Of a stretch of DNA of 64,000 nt, positions 8,138 through 16,639 are shown in pieces. The translations under genes were made by a program, and so were the position numbers. The DNA is from Mycobacterium florentinum. Its GTDB lineage: Bacteria > Actinomycetota > Actinomycetes > Mycobacteriales > Mycobacteriaceae. The notes beneath the pieces are model-generated. The model did no database searches and had not been told where the DNA came from. It saw only the letters and a list, made by a program, of their open reading frames with translations. The stretch lies in the NCBI RefSeq assembly GCF_010730355.1, contig NZ_AP022576.1, positions 1,550,001 through 1,614,000 of the forward strand, given 5' to 3'. The number at the start of each line of letters is the position of its first letter. The first letter of the stretch is position 1.

Positions 8138-11100
8138 CGACGCCACTGCTCGACATCGACGGCCGGGTGGTCGACCGACGGCAGGAGCTCACCGAACTCC
8201 GAACCGCGGTAGAAACGGCCGGACGGGTCAGCGGAGGATGCGTCCTGCTCAGCGGCGCTCCCGGAGTGGGCAAGTCGACGCTCACGCAGGCCTTCGGCGT
8301 CGAGGTCTCCGGCCGCAACTGCGTCTTCGCCTACGGCAGGTGCCGAGACGGTGCGCCGGCGCCGTACTCGGCCCTGGCGGACGCACTGAGCTCGGTGGTC
8401 CGGACCATGGAGGTCACCGGCCCGGCCGAGCGCGATGGTTGGCGTGCCGACCTGGTCAACGTGATGTCCGGGTTTACCGGCGTTCTCTCCGAACTCGTAC
8501 CCGAACTGGCGCCGGTGCTGGGCGAATCGTCGGACGACGCCGACCTGGATGCCGCGGATGCGCGCCGTCGCCTGCACCGTGCCGCCATCCGGCTGGTGTC
8601 GACCACGGCGTCCTACCGCCCGGTGGTGCTGGCGCTCGATGACCTGCAGTGGGCCGACCGCGACACGCTGCTGCTGTTGTCCGAACTGTTGACGGTGTCG
8701 CCGCGCAACGTGTTGGTCGTCGGTGCGCACCGCACGGGTGAGTTCGACCCGAGCGCCGCGGGCTTCAAATCGGAAAGCCTCAACACCATCGAGCTGAAAC
8801 CGCTGGCTCCCGAAGATGTCGAGGAGCTGCTCGCCGCCGTGTGCGGCCAGAGTGTGGAGCTGGGCGACGTGGCCGCCGAATTCCACCATCGGACCGGCGG
8901 CAACCCGCTGCAGGTCCGCCAGCTGCTGTACCGCGCGCAACGCGAAGGCGCGCTGGTCCCGGTCGGCCCCGGCGGCCACCCGAGCTGGGATCTGCGGGTG
9001 CTGATGTCGATCGAGGTCTCGGCCACGGCCGCCGAGTTCCTCGGCCGCTATCTCGAGCAACTTCGCCCCGCCGACCGGGAGGTGTTGAGTTCGCTGTCGT
9101 GCATCGGCGGCGAGTTCGACCTCGACGACGCCACGGCAGCGGCCGCGCTCTCGCCCGACGTCGTGGCGCATACGCTCTGGGCGTGCCTCGAGCTTCGCTT
9201 GCTCGAGGCACTCGACGGCGGCGGCCAGCGGATCACCAACGCGATCAGCCGCGACGCCCGCTACCGGTTCAGCCATGACCGCGTGGCCGAGGCGGCACGC
9301 GCGGGGCTGTCCGTCGACGAGATGCGCGCCATTCACCTGCGCATCGGCCGGCGGCTGGTCGCGCTTGGGGACGATCGGGTGTTCGAAGCCGCGCGCCACG
9401 TCGGCATCGGTGGCCTGGGGCTGGCCGACGACGTCGAACGCACCCAGTTCGTCGAGGCGGTAAGGCGGGCGGCACGAAAGGCCCGGGCGCAGGCGTCGTT
9501 CCCGTTGGCCCTCGGGTACTGCCGGAGCGCGCTGGACCTGCTCGGCGAGCAGCGTTGGGCTTCGCACTTCGAGCTGACCCGGGAGCTGCAGCTCGACGCC
9601 GCCGACGCCGCGCTGCTGGTCGGTGACGTGCCGGCGCTCAATGCGCTACTCGACGAGGCCGAGGAGCATCTGCACGAACCTGCGGACCGCGCCCGGCTCG
9701 CCTACCTCCGGCTCAAGGGGCGGGTAGCGGAGAACCGTCTCCAAGAGGCACTCGAGATCGGGCTGCAAGCGCTCGACGAGTTGGGCGAAAGGGTGGCGGG
9801 CGACGCGGGCAAGCCCCGCATGAACAACGCGATCGTCCGGACGAGATTGACGATGCGCCGCTGGAGCAACGAGCGACTGTTGGGGCTGCCGCACTGCGAC
9901 GACCAGCGGGTGATCGCGCTGCACCGGATTCTCGCCGAGCTCTGCAACCTGTCGGTCCTCATCCGGCCCAACCTCTTGACGTTGCTGGTACGAAAACAAC
10001 TCGATCTCACGTTGGCGCACGGCCACACGCCGTCCTCGCCGCTTGTCGTCACCGGGTACGGAATTGTCCTCGTGCTGCTCGGTGACCACGCGGGCAGCCA
10101 GCGCTTCGGCGAGGTGGGCATGCTGCTGGCAGAGCGCCCGGAGTTCCGGGAGGCCCGGCCGCAGACGGTGTTCATGCACCTGGACTACATCCGTCTCTGG
10201 CGCCACCCGATCCGCGACGGCTTGGGCGAGCTTCGCGATGCCGTCGAGGAAGCTCTCGACCAAGGCGACCAGGAAAACGCCGGATTCCTGGCCGCCGTCC
10301 TGCTCTCCCAGTCGTTCTGGGTCGGTCGCCCGCTCGCTGAGATCGACGCCCTCGCGAGCTCGCTGATCCCCCAAATCCGATCCCAGCCCGTGCCCAGCGC
10401 GCTTTGCCAGGCGATGCAGCAGCTCTGCCTCAACCTGATGGGCCGCAGCGCCGATCCCTTGCTCTTGGCCGGCGAGAGTGGCTACGACGAGCGAGACGTG
10501 CTGCCGGCGGCCCGCCGCGAGGGCGACGAGGTGGCCCTGGGCGTCGCCGCGGCCATGAAGCAGGGGCTGCACTTCTGGTGCGGCGACTACGTCGGCGCGG
10601 TGGCCGCCACCCTGGAGGCGATCGAGCACCTCGGCGGTCTGGACGGCACCACACCCGCACAACTCGTCTATCTGCTCGGCGCCCTCAGCATGATCCACAC
10701 CGCGCCGCGCGAGCGCTCGACGGCCCGCTTCGTGCACCAGACCCTGGCGTCGCACCGCAAGTGGGCCGCGACCGCACCGGACAACTACGCGGCACCGTAT
10801 GCGCTGATCCAGGGAGCGTGGGCGCACGCACGCGGGCAACACACCAAAGCGGAGCACTACCTTCACCAAGCGATCGAGCTGGCGGAGAAATATCAACTTC
10901 CCATCATCAGTGCGCGCGCCCACGAGCAGGCCGCAGCACTCTACGCCGAGACCGGGCGCACGACGCTGCACGAGCACATGCTGCGGTCGGCGTACCAGCG
11001 CTACCTGAATCTGGGTTTCGCGGTGCGCACGGACTGGCTCGCGCGAGAGCACCCCTGGCTACTGCGACGCGATCTGACGGGTTCGGCCGGAATCGACCCG

Positions 11101-12450
11101 GTCGGCGCGCATCAGCTGCTGCACGCGCTATCGGGGGCGCGGACCCCGGACAGCTTGGCCAACATCATTCTGGGCTCGGTTGCGGACACCACCGGTGCGG
11201 GCCGCGTCCTGTTCCTGACCGGTGAACCGGAGAACCTGTCGGTCCGCGCCATCAACGACCACGGCGACATTTCGATCGTGGACGGGCCGTGGACCGAGGT
11301 GCCCTATGACAGGGATATCGTGCGCCGCGTGGTGGACGGTGGCGCCCCGGTCATCGTTGCCGCCGACGATCAGCCGACTCAGGCATCACGACCGTCCATA
11401 CTCGGCGCCCCAATAGCGGTTCGGGACAAGATAATTGGCGTGATTTATGCCGAGCGGGACGAGCCCGGCCGAAATTTCGGCGCCGACCACGAGCAGGCCG
11501 TCGGCTTCCTGTGCGCCCAGGCCGCCGCGTCCCTGTGGAACTTCCAGCTCGAGGCGCGCCTTCGTGCCGCCGACGAGTACCGACAGTCGCTCATGGACGT
11601 GCAATCGAGATTCGTGCCCAACGAACTGCTGCGCATCCTCGACATCGACGACCTTCGCCGCGTCCGCAGTGGCTACCGGGTCGAACGCGAAATGACAGTT
11701 CTCATCAGCGATATCCGCGGCTATACGACCATCATCGAGGACATGAACGTCGCCGAGGCGGGCAACTTGGCGATGGGCTTTCTACGGGCCGTGGAGCTTC
11801 CGATCATCAGCTACCACGGCATGATCCAAGACGTACGTGGGGACGAGATCGTCGCCGTCTTCGAGTCCGAGGCCGACGCCGTGCGGGCGGGATTGGCGAT
11901 GCTGCGCTCCCTGCAGGAGCACAACCAGGAACGCAAGGCGCTGGGCTCCGAGGAGCTGCGGGTGGGCATCGGCATCAACACCGGCGCGGTAGCGGTGGGA
12001 CTCGTCGGCGGCGTGAACCGCATGGTGCTCACCATCATTGGCGACGCGGTGAACCTGGCGGCGCGCATCGAAAGCACCAACAAGCGCTACGGCTCCGCCG
12101 TGCTCATCTCCGATCGCACGAAGAAACGGCTCGCCGATTCGGAGCAGTTCGACGTCCGTCGCATGGAACGCGTCATGGTGGTCAACCGACGGCGACCGGT
12201 AACGATTTACGAAGTGTACGACGAGGATTCGGCTGCACTTCGCGATGCGAAGCGCGCGGCGCAGCCCGCATTCGACAAGGCCTTCACACTGTTCGACGCG
12301 GGCGATGTCGCCGGCGCGCGCGCCGCCTTCGAACGATGCCGCGAGTTGCTGCCCGACGATCCGGTCGCGCCACTGCATCTGGCGCACTGCGACGCGGTGG
12401 CGCGCGGTGAGATGACCCCTGGTCAAGATGTGGCGCTGCTGAACAAGTAG
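8134..12450 (+). CDS. AAA-ATPase/GAF/class III nucleotide cyclase regulator
   Basis: A 1438-residue multidomain protein. Residues ~10-330 form a STAND-like AAA ATPase (P-loop GAPGVGKST at ~41, Walker B LALDDLQWAD at ~167); a long helical repeat region follows (~400-960, TPR-like); a GAF domain occupies ~990-1150; and a class III cyclase catalytic domain ~1186-1335. The cyclase has both metal aspartates (ISDIRGYT and RGDEIVAVF) and the GDAVNLAARIE transition-state segment, but the substrate-specifying lysine of the usual K-x-x-GD appears as Asp (DVRGD). A last ~70 residues are TPR-like. Start: GTG 8134, coupled to the leader ORF; the frame is also open to a GTG at 8032. Likely a soluble signal sensor making cAMP or another cyclic nucleotide, sited 104 bases before the shell-protein operon. 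Confidence 0.8.
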   Translation: MTTPLLDIDGRVVDRRQELTELRTAVETAGRVSGGCVLLSGAPGVGKSTLTQAFGVEVSGRNCVFAYGRCRDGAPAPYSALADALSSVVRTMEVTGPAERDGWRADLVNVMSGFTGVLSELVPELAPVLGESSDDADLDAADARRRLHRAAIRLVSTTASYRPVVLALDDLQWADRDTLLLLSELLTVSPRNVLVVGAHRTGEFDPSAAGFKSESLNTIELKPLAPEDVEELLAAVCGQSVELGDVAAEFHHRTGGNPLQVRQLLYRAQREGALVPVGPGGHPSWDLRVLMSIEVSATAAEFLGRYLEQLRPADREVLSSLSCIGGEFDLDDATAAAALSPDVVAHTLWACLELRLLEALDGGGQRITNAISRDARYRFSHDRVAEAARAGLSVDEMRAIHLRIGRRLVALGDDRVFEAARHVGIGGLGLADDVERTQFVEAVRRAARKARAQASFPLALGYCRSALDLLGEQRWASHFELTRELQLDAADAALLVGDVPALNALLDEAEEHLHEPADRARLAYLRLKGRVAENRLQEALEIGLQALDELGERVAGDAGKPRMNNAIVRTRLTMRRWSNERLLGLPHCDDQRVIALHRILAELCNLSVLIRPNLLTLLVRKQLDLTLAHGHTPSSPLVVTGYGIVLVLLGDHAGSQRFGEVGMLLAERPEFREARPQTVFMHLDYIRLWRHPIRDGLGELRDAVEEALDQGDQENAGFLAAVLLSQSFWVGRPLAEIDALASSLIPQIRSQPVPSALCQAMQQLCLNLMGRSADPLLLAGESGYDERDVLPAARREGDEVALGVAAAMKQGLHFWCGDYVGAVAATLEAIEHLGGLDGTTPAQLVYLLGALSMIHTAPRERSTARFVHQTLASHRKWAATAPDNYAAPYALIQGAWAHARGQHTKAEHYLHQAIELAEKYQLPIISARAHEQAAALYAETGRTTLHEHMLRSAYQRYLNLGFAVRTDWLAREHPWLLRRDLTGSAGIDPVGAHQLLHALSGARTPDSLANIILGSVADTTGAGRVLFLTGEPENLSVRAINDHGDISIVDGPWTEVPYDRDIVRRVVDGGAPVIVAADDQPTQASRPSILGAPIAVRDKIIGVIYAERDEPGRNFGADHEQAVGFLCAQAAASLWNFQLEARLRAADEYRQSLMDVQSRFVPNELLRILDIDDLRRVRSGYRVEREMTVLISDIRGYTTIIEDMNVAEAGNLAMGFLRAVELPIISYHGMIQDVRGDEIVAVFESEADAVRAGLAMLRSLQEHNQERKALGSEELRVGIGINTGAVAVGLVGGVNRMVLTIIGDAVNLAARIESTNKRYGSAVLISDRTKKRLADSEQFDVRRMERVMVVNRRRPVTIYEVYDEDSAALRDAKRAAQPAFDKAFTLFDAGDVAGARAAFERCRELLPDDPVAPLHLAHCDAVARGEMTPGQDVALLNK

Positions 12451-12554
12451 TGCACTACTCTACTTGCACAACTTCGGCGATTCACTTGCGCACATGTTGA
12501 TCGGGTCTGCATGATTTGAGCGACAGCCGGGGGCCGTCCTAGGGAGTGGCAGCC

Positions 12555-13322
12555 ATGTACCTGAGTGCGGAGCGGTTGGCCCTGGCCAATCAATCGGTCA
12601 AAGAGACGTTCGAGCAGTGCAGCATCGTTTGGCAGGCCATCCCGAACTGGGATACCGGCGACCCCGGCCAGATCCGGGTGGCGGACGGCAAATACAACAC
12701 ACCGGGCTTTCTCAATCTCGGTGTCGAGGAAGAGGAATTCGAAGTAACGCTCGCGCAGGCGAACGGGCCGACCCCCGATTCACTGCTCACCGAAGTGATG
12801 GCGGCGAGCAAGACGCTCGCCAAAAAGGTCGACGACGACATCCTCCCGAAACTCTATGCGGGCGCAGCAACGACTTACCCGACGAAGGCCGGCGCCCAGG
12901 AACTACAAGACACGCTGATCAAGGCCCGAGCGGATGTCGAGGATGCCGGCTGTCGGGCGCCGTCCTGCCTGCTCACCAACACGACTGGGCTCGCCAAACT
13001 CAGCCAACTGGTCAGTGGGGCCTCGATCCTTCCGGTGCTCGTCACCGCGGCGAACTTCAACGCGCTGCACCGATCCACGCAACTTGATCCTCCCGATTCA
13101 GGTCCCCGGATGGTCTTGATCGGGCGACGCCGGCGGATTCCTCAGGGCGCCGCACCCGAGGCGTCGCCCGGTGAAGAGCCGGTGGACGTCGCCGTCAGCC
13201 TCGCACCCAGCCTGGAGATCGACGGCGAAACCGGCACGGGCGCAATCAAGCTGACCGTGCGGATCCGCTACGCATTGAGGATCACGGATGCCACCGGTCT
13301 CGTCGCTATCCACAACCCCTAA
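12555..13322 (+). CDS. putative HK97-fold encapsulin-like shell protein
   Basis: A 255-residue protein from the ATG at 12555 (AGGGAG Shine-Dalgarno 8 bases upstream; GTG at 12546 is an alternative). No enzyme motif is visible. The layout fits an HK97-type capsid/encapsulin subunit: an N-terminal helix, an E-loop-like stretch (NWDTGDPGQIRVADG ... FEVTLAQ), a helix ending in VDDDILPKLYAG, a spine helix (ELQDTLIKARADVEDAG) followed by APSCLLTNTTGLAKL, where encapsulins have GPYTLVINTDRW, and a closing strand pair LAPSLEIDGETG / IKLTVRIRYALRI that lines up with the LSIGYEDRE / VRLFITETFTF end of Thermotoga encapsulin. Size is close to family 1 encapsulins. It overlaps the polyprenyl synthase by 35 bases. 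The fold is inferred by eye and needs structural prediction; it could instead be an unrelated beta-rich protein. Confidence 0.5.
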   Translation: MYLSAERLALANQSVKETFEQCSIVWQAIPNWDTGDPGQIRVADGKYNTPGFLNLGVEEEEFEVTLAQANGPTPDSLLTEVMAASKTLAKKVDDDILPKLYAGAATTYPTKAGAQELQDTLIKARADVEDAGCRAPSCLLTNTTGLAKLSQLVSGASILPVLVTAANFNALHRSTQLDPPDSGPRMVLIGRRRRIPQGAAPEASPGEEPVDVAVSLAPSLEIDGETGTGAIKLTVRIRYALRITDATGLVAIHNP

Positions 13323-14496
13323 GCCACGTCACGGTGGTGTGAGCCCGACGGCGCCCAACCCGCTCGAGGACTATCTGGCGCTGTGCAAGCAAGCCTGCGA
13401 CGGCGAGATCGACCGGCTGTACGGCCCCGGTGAGCGCGGATCCAACGCGCTCTACGACCTGATCCTCGACTACCCGCTGCGCGGCGGGAAAGCGTTGCGG
13501 CCGGCACTGAGCATCGCGACCTGCCTGGGGCTCGGTGGCCACCTCGAGGCAATTCTTCCGACCGCCGCGACGCTGGAGCTCTACCACAACGCGTTTCTCA
13601 TCCACGACGACATCGAGGACGAATCATGGTGGCGGCGTGGCAAACCCACGCTGCACATCGACCACGGCGTGCCGATCGCGGTCAACGTCGGCGACGCCAT
13701 GCTGTCACTCTCGCTACAACCGCTGCTGGACAACGTCGAACGCGTCGGGCTCGGGGCCGCCCTGCGCATCCTGCGGGCCGTCGCCAAGATGACCCGGATG
13801 ACCGTTGACGGCCAGGCGCTGGAGCTCGAGTGGGTCCGGTCCAACACCTGGAAGCTCGACGACGCCGACTACCTCGAGATGGTGGAGCTCAAGACCAGCT
13901 GGTACACGTTCATCACGCCGCTACAGGCCGGCGCGATCGCGGCCGGCGCCGCGCCCGAGCGGATGGCTGCGCTGGAGTCGCTCGGCCGCCACCTCGGCGC
14001 GGCGTTCCAGATCACCGACGACCTGCTGAACTTGCGGGCCGATCCCGAGGAGTACGGCAAGGAGATCGGCGGCGACCTGTGGGAGGGCAAGCGAACCCTG
14101 ATGCTGTTGCACACCCTGCGGTGCGCCGAACCGGACGACCAGGAGCGCGCCGTGGCGATTCTGGCCAAACGCCGCCCGAGCGCGGACGGTGAGCTCGGGC
14201 TGACCGAACTGCTCGATCGGCTGGCCGCCCGAGGCGAACTGTCCCAGACCGGCCGGGCCGAAATCGAGGAACGGCTGCAGGGGCATCATTCTTCGGAATG
14301 TAAGAGCCTCGACGACATTCAGTGGCTCTACGAATTGATGCACCGGGTAGGCTCGCTGCAGCACGCCCGGAATATCGCCGCGGGACACGCTCAGAAGGCG
14401 GGCGCCCTACTCGCCGGTCTCGACTGGTTCCCACGCAGCCGCCACCACGACGTGCTGGCCGACCTGGTGGACTACGTACACGGGCGGACCCGATGA
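13288..14496 (+). CDS. polyprenyl (geranylgeranyl-type) diphosphate synthase
   Basis: A 402-residue trans-isoprenyl diphosphate synthase. The first aspartate-rich motif is HDDIED near residue 110, with the neighbouring RRGKPTLH basic segment, and the second is ITDDLLN near 245, where the last Asp of DDxxD is Asn. GGKALRPAL matches the family's substrate-binding GGKRLRP box. It condenses isopentenyl diphosphate with an allylic diphosphate to give a C15-C20 or longer chain; alanine five residues before HDDIED hints at a product longer than farnesyl, a weak inference. The start is the ATG at 13288 (TGAGG, 7 bases upstream), inside the shell gene; GTG 13339 is possible. The stop overlaps the next start (ATGA). 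Confidence 0.9.
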   Translation: MPPVSSLSTTPKPRHGGVSPTAPNPLEDYLALCKQACDGEIDRLYGPGERGSNALYDLILDYPLRGGKALRPALSIATCLGLGGHLEAILPTAATLELYHNAFLIHDDIEDESWWRRGKPTLHIDHGVPIAVNVGDAMLSLSLQPLLDNVERVGLGAALRILRAVAKMTRMTVDGQALELEWVRSNTWKLDDADYLEMVELKTSWYTFITPLQAGAIAAGAAPERMAALESLGRHLGAAFQITDDLLNLRADPEEYGKEIGGDLWEGKRTLMLLHTLRCAEPDDQERAVAILAKRRPSADGELGLTELLDRLAARGELSQTGRAEIEERLQGHHSSECKSLDDIQWLYELMHRVGSLQHARNIAAGHAQKAGALLAGLDWFPRSRHHDVLADLVDYVHGRTR

Positions 14497-14951
14497 ACCC
14501 CGAGGCCCTGATCGCCATGCTGGCGGAGCTCGAGCGGATCCGCGAGGTCACTCTCGACCTCATCGAGCGGGAGAGCCCGTCGTTGCACCCGGCCCCGCCG
14601 GATGAGGCGTGCGGGACGGAGCGAACCGTGTTCGACCTACTCGTCGGCGCGCGCCGCGCGGTCCTGGGTAACCCCGCGGCCGCCCGAGGCGTGCACGACC
14701 TACTCCTGACCGAAGGCCGCCGCTACGCCAACACCCCGCGCGGGGCGCGGCTGCGCGACGGGCTGATCGCCTCCGAGGCGGTGGAGAACCTGCGACGCGT
14801 CTGGGAAATGGTGAGCCTCAACGTCCTCGGCGGTCCCGCCGCGCCCAACGGGTCCCCCGACGCCTGGGCCGACCTGCTGGCCGACGCTGTCATCGGACAA
14901 GGCCTAGACGATTCCGTCCTGGATCGCTTGCGGCCCGAGGGGTTCGCATGA
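14493..14951 (+). CDS. hypothetical protein of the shell/isoprenoid operon
   Basis: A 152-residue, mostly helical acidic protein I do not recognise. It has no signal peptide, membrane segment or catalytic motif; the N-terminal ~30 residues (EALIAMLAELERIREVTLDL) form a likely amphipathic helix. It overlaps its neighbours on both sides by four bases, so it is made in step with the polyprenyl synthase and the next small protein. It may be an assembly or adaptor protein, purely from context. Confidence 0.8.
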   Translation: MNPEALIAMLAELERIREVTLDLIERESPSLHPAPPDEACGTERTVFDLLVGARRAVLGNPAAARGVHDLLLTEGRRYANTPRGARLRDGLIASEAVENLRRVWEMVSLNVLGGPAAPNGSPDAWADLLADAVIGQGLDDSVLDRLRPEGFA

Positions 14952-15223
14952 CGCTGACCGATCCTCGCGAAGCGCTCGCCGACCAGAGCGATTTCATCGG
15001 CTACCTGGTTGGCCTCGCCGCTCTGGCCCGGGTGGTCCACACCCTGGCCGCCGACAGCAACCGCCGAGTCGAGGCACCCCGCGACGCAGATGACTTCGTG
15101 CACGTCCTGCTCGGACTTGCCAGCCTCGGTGTGGCGATCGAACGCGTCGCGGGTTCGGCTATAGCGCAACAGATTACGGGTGCCGAGCCGCCCACGCCAC
15201 CGGATAGGCGGTGGCTGCGATGA
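14948..15223 (+). CDS. small hypothetical protein of the shell/isoprenoid operon
   Basis: A 91-residue protein of unknown function beginning at an ATGA overlap with the previous gene and ending at an ATGA overlap with the CrtC-like gene. Two hydrophobic-leaning helices (FIGYLVGLAALARVVHTLA and FVHVLLGLASLGVAIERVAG) separated by a charged loop suggest a helical hairpin, either membrane-peripheral or a partner-binding bundle. No family recognised. Its conservation of tight coupling suggests stoichiometric production with the others. Confidence 0.75.
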   Translation: MTLTDPREALADQSDFIGYLVGLAALARVVHTLAADSNRRVEAPRDADDFVHVLLGLASLGVAIERVAGSAIAQQITGAEPPTPPDRRWLR

Positions 15224-16242
15224 GCATGCTGCTGGCCCGCAACGACTTCCTGCGCGCCCCGCTGCTGGCCGCCGCCCGGCCGGCGGATTTCAAGGAATGG
15301 CACCACTTCGTGGTCCAGCGGCCGGGCTTGCGGCTCTTGATCAACTTCAGCATCAACAACGAGGTGTTCGGCGCGAATGCAGTCCGGCTAGCGCCGCGCG
15401 TCATCGTGATCGCTCACGACGAGAACTGGACCGGCGCCATCGAGCGGTTCGACGAGTGCGCCCTGGACGTCTCGGCCGATTTGGGCGAACTGACCATCGG
15501 CGCAAACCGGATGACCGTGTTGCCCGACGGCTACCACGTATCAATCGACCTGCCCGACAAGGGTATTCGGGGCGAAATGCACTTCACCTCGGTGAGCCGG
15601 CCATTCCTGGTGCGCAACGAACCCGCGGGTGAAGGCAGGATCAGCTGGCTTTTCGTTCCGAGGCTGCGCGCGCGGGGATGGCTGCACATCGGCGGCTGGG
15701 AGCACCGCATGGAAGACGACCTCGCCTATCACGACCACAACTGGGGCCGGTTCCGGTGGGGCGACGACTTCGGCTGGACGTGGGGCACCATTTTGCCCAG
15801 CGGACCCGGGGATCCGTGGTCGATGGTGTTCGCGGAGATCACCGACCGCAGCCGGTTGCGCTGTGTGTCCCGCTCCCTCTACGTGTGGCACCACGACGAG
15901 CCCGCCGCGATATTCCGGCACGCGGCGATACAGACGCGCTCGGACGGCAGGCTCGCCCGCCCGGCCGACTGCACCTTGCCGCCCCCGATGCGACTGCTGC
16001 TGGACGGTGAGGTGCCGGGTGTGCCGGAACGGATCGACATCACCGCGACGCGGGCGAGCGACAGCATGCGTGCGGAGTTCCGTTCGCGGTCCTATGCCCG
16101 TCTGGCGCAGCCGAGCGAGGTATACCTCGACCGATCGACGGTGCTCTGCGAAGCAGACGGTACCGTGCACGCAAGCGGCACGATCAAGGGCGAGGACTTC
16201 GACTTCGCCGGCACTGGTGTATTCGAGTTCCTTTATGGTTGA
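15220..16242 (+). CDS. CrtC/AttH-like (carotenoid 1,2-hydratase superfamily) protein
   Basis: A 340-residue protein with the signature of the AttH/hydroxyneurosporene-synthase (CrtC-like) double-lipocalin family: DDLAYHDHNWGRFRWGDDFGWTWG near residues 165-190, where the HDHNWG box is the family hallmark. CrtC adds water across the C1-C2 double bond of carotenoids; other members act on terpenoids or have unknown activity. ATG 15220 overlaps the previous stop; the GTG at 15211 is an alternative. Its place between a prenyl synthase and a desaturase-like flavoprotein supports a role in modifying a polyprenoid, but the substrate is inferred only. Confidence 0.75.
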   Translation: MSMLLARNDFLRAPLLAAARPADFKEWHHFVVQRPGLRLLINFSINNEVFGANAVRLAPRVIVIAHDENWTGAIERFDECALDVSADLGELTIGANRMTVLPDGYHVSIDLPDKGIRGEMHFTSVSRPFLVRNEPAGEGRISWLFVPRLRARGWLHIGGWEHRMEDDLAYHDHNWGRFRWGDDFGWTWGTILPSGPGDPWSMVFAEITDRSRLRCVSRSLYVWHHDEPAAIFRHAAIQTRSDGRLARPADCTLPPPMRLLLDGEVPGVPERIDITATRASDSMRAEFRSRSYARLAQPSEVYLDRSTVLCEADGTVHASGTIKGEDFDFAGTGVFEFLYG

Positions 16243-16639
16243 ACAGATTTCATCGCTGCTGCGGCGCTCTGTCGAGCACCTGGAGGACGAGGTGCCCGAC
16301 AGTTACCGCCGGCTGGTCGCAGAGTTCGGCCCGATGGTGGTCGAACTCGACGTCGACGGCGAGGTGTTTTCGGTTCGCGGCGGCGACCGACTTCAGGTGT
16401 CCGACGGTGCGGCACAGCCGGCCGGTGTCCGGATCGCCACCTCGCGCGTGACCATCCTCGATCTGCTCGACGCCGGGGTTGGGCTTGGCGAGGCCGTGGA
16501 GGCGGGCCGGATATCGGTACGCGGTTCGCTCGACGACGTTCAGCGTGCCCACGACTCGCTGCGAGCATACGTTGACGCCGCGGTCCGGGCGTCCACACAA
16601 CCCGCACTGCTGACCGAACTGCGGGCGGGGACAACATGA
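16235..16639 (+). CDS. SCP2-like (sterol carrier) domain protein
   Basis: A 134-residue protein that overlaps the CrtC-like gene by eight bases. Strands FGPMVVELDVDGEVFSVRGGDRLQV followed by RIATSRVTILDLLDAGVGLGEAVEAGRISVRGSLDD fit the SCP2/alkyl-sulfatase C-terminal sterol-transfer fold, where the DLLDG...A...G.i.V.GD pattern is typical. Such domains bind lipids in a hydrophobic tunnel, so it may shuttle the prenyl product between enzymes of this operon. It ends in an ATGA overlap with the flavoprotein gene. Family call by pattern. Confidence 0.65.
   Translation: MVEQISSLLRRSVEHLEDEVPDSYRRLVAEFGPMVVELDVDGEVFSVRGGDRLQVSDGAAQPAGVRIATSRVTILDLLDAGVGLGEAVEAGRISVRGSLDDVQRAHDSLRAYVDAAVRASTQPALLTELRAGTT

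Noticed and set aside
8020..9567. 515-codon open frame on the minus strand
   Set aside because: It lies wholly antisense to the cyclase gene, has no recognisable domain and is rich in Arg/Gly/Gln, as GC-rich shadow frames are.
9646..11052. 468-codon open frame on the minus strand
   Set aside because: Antisense to the helical-repeat region of the cyclase gene; no motifs, typical shadow composition.
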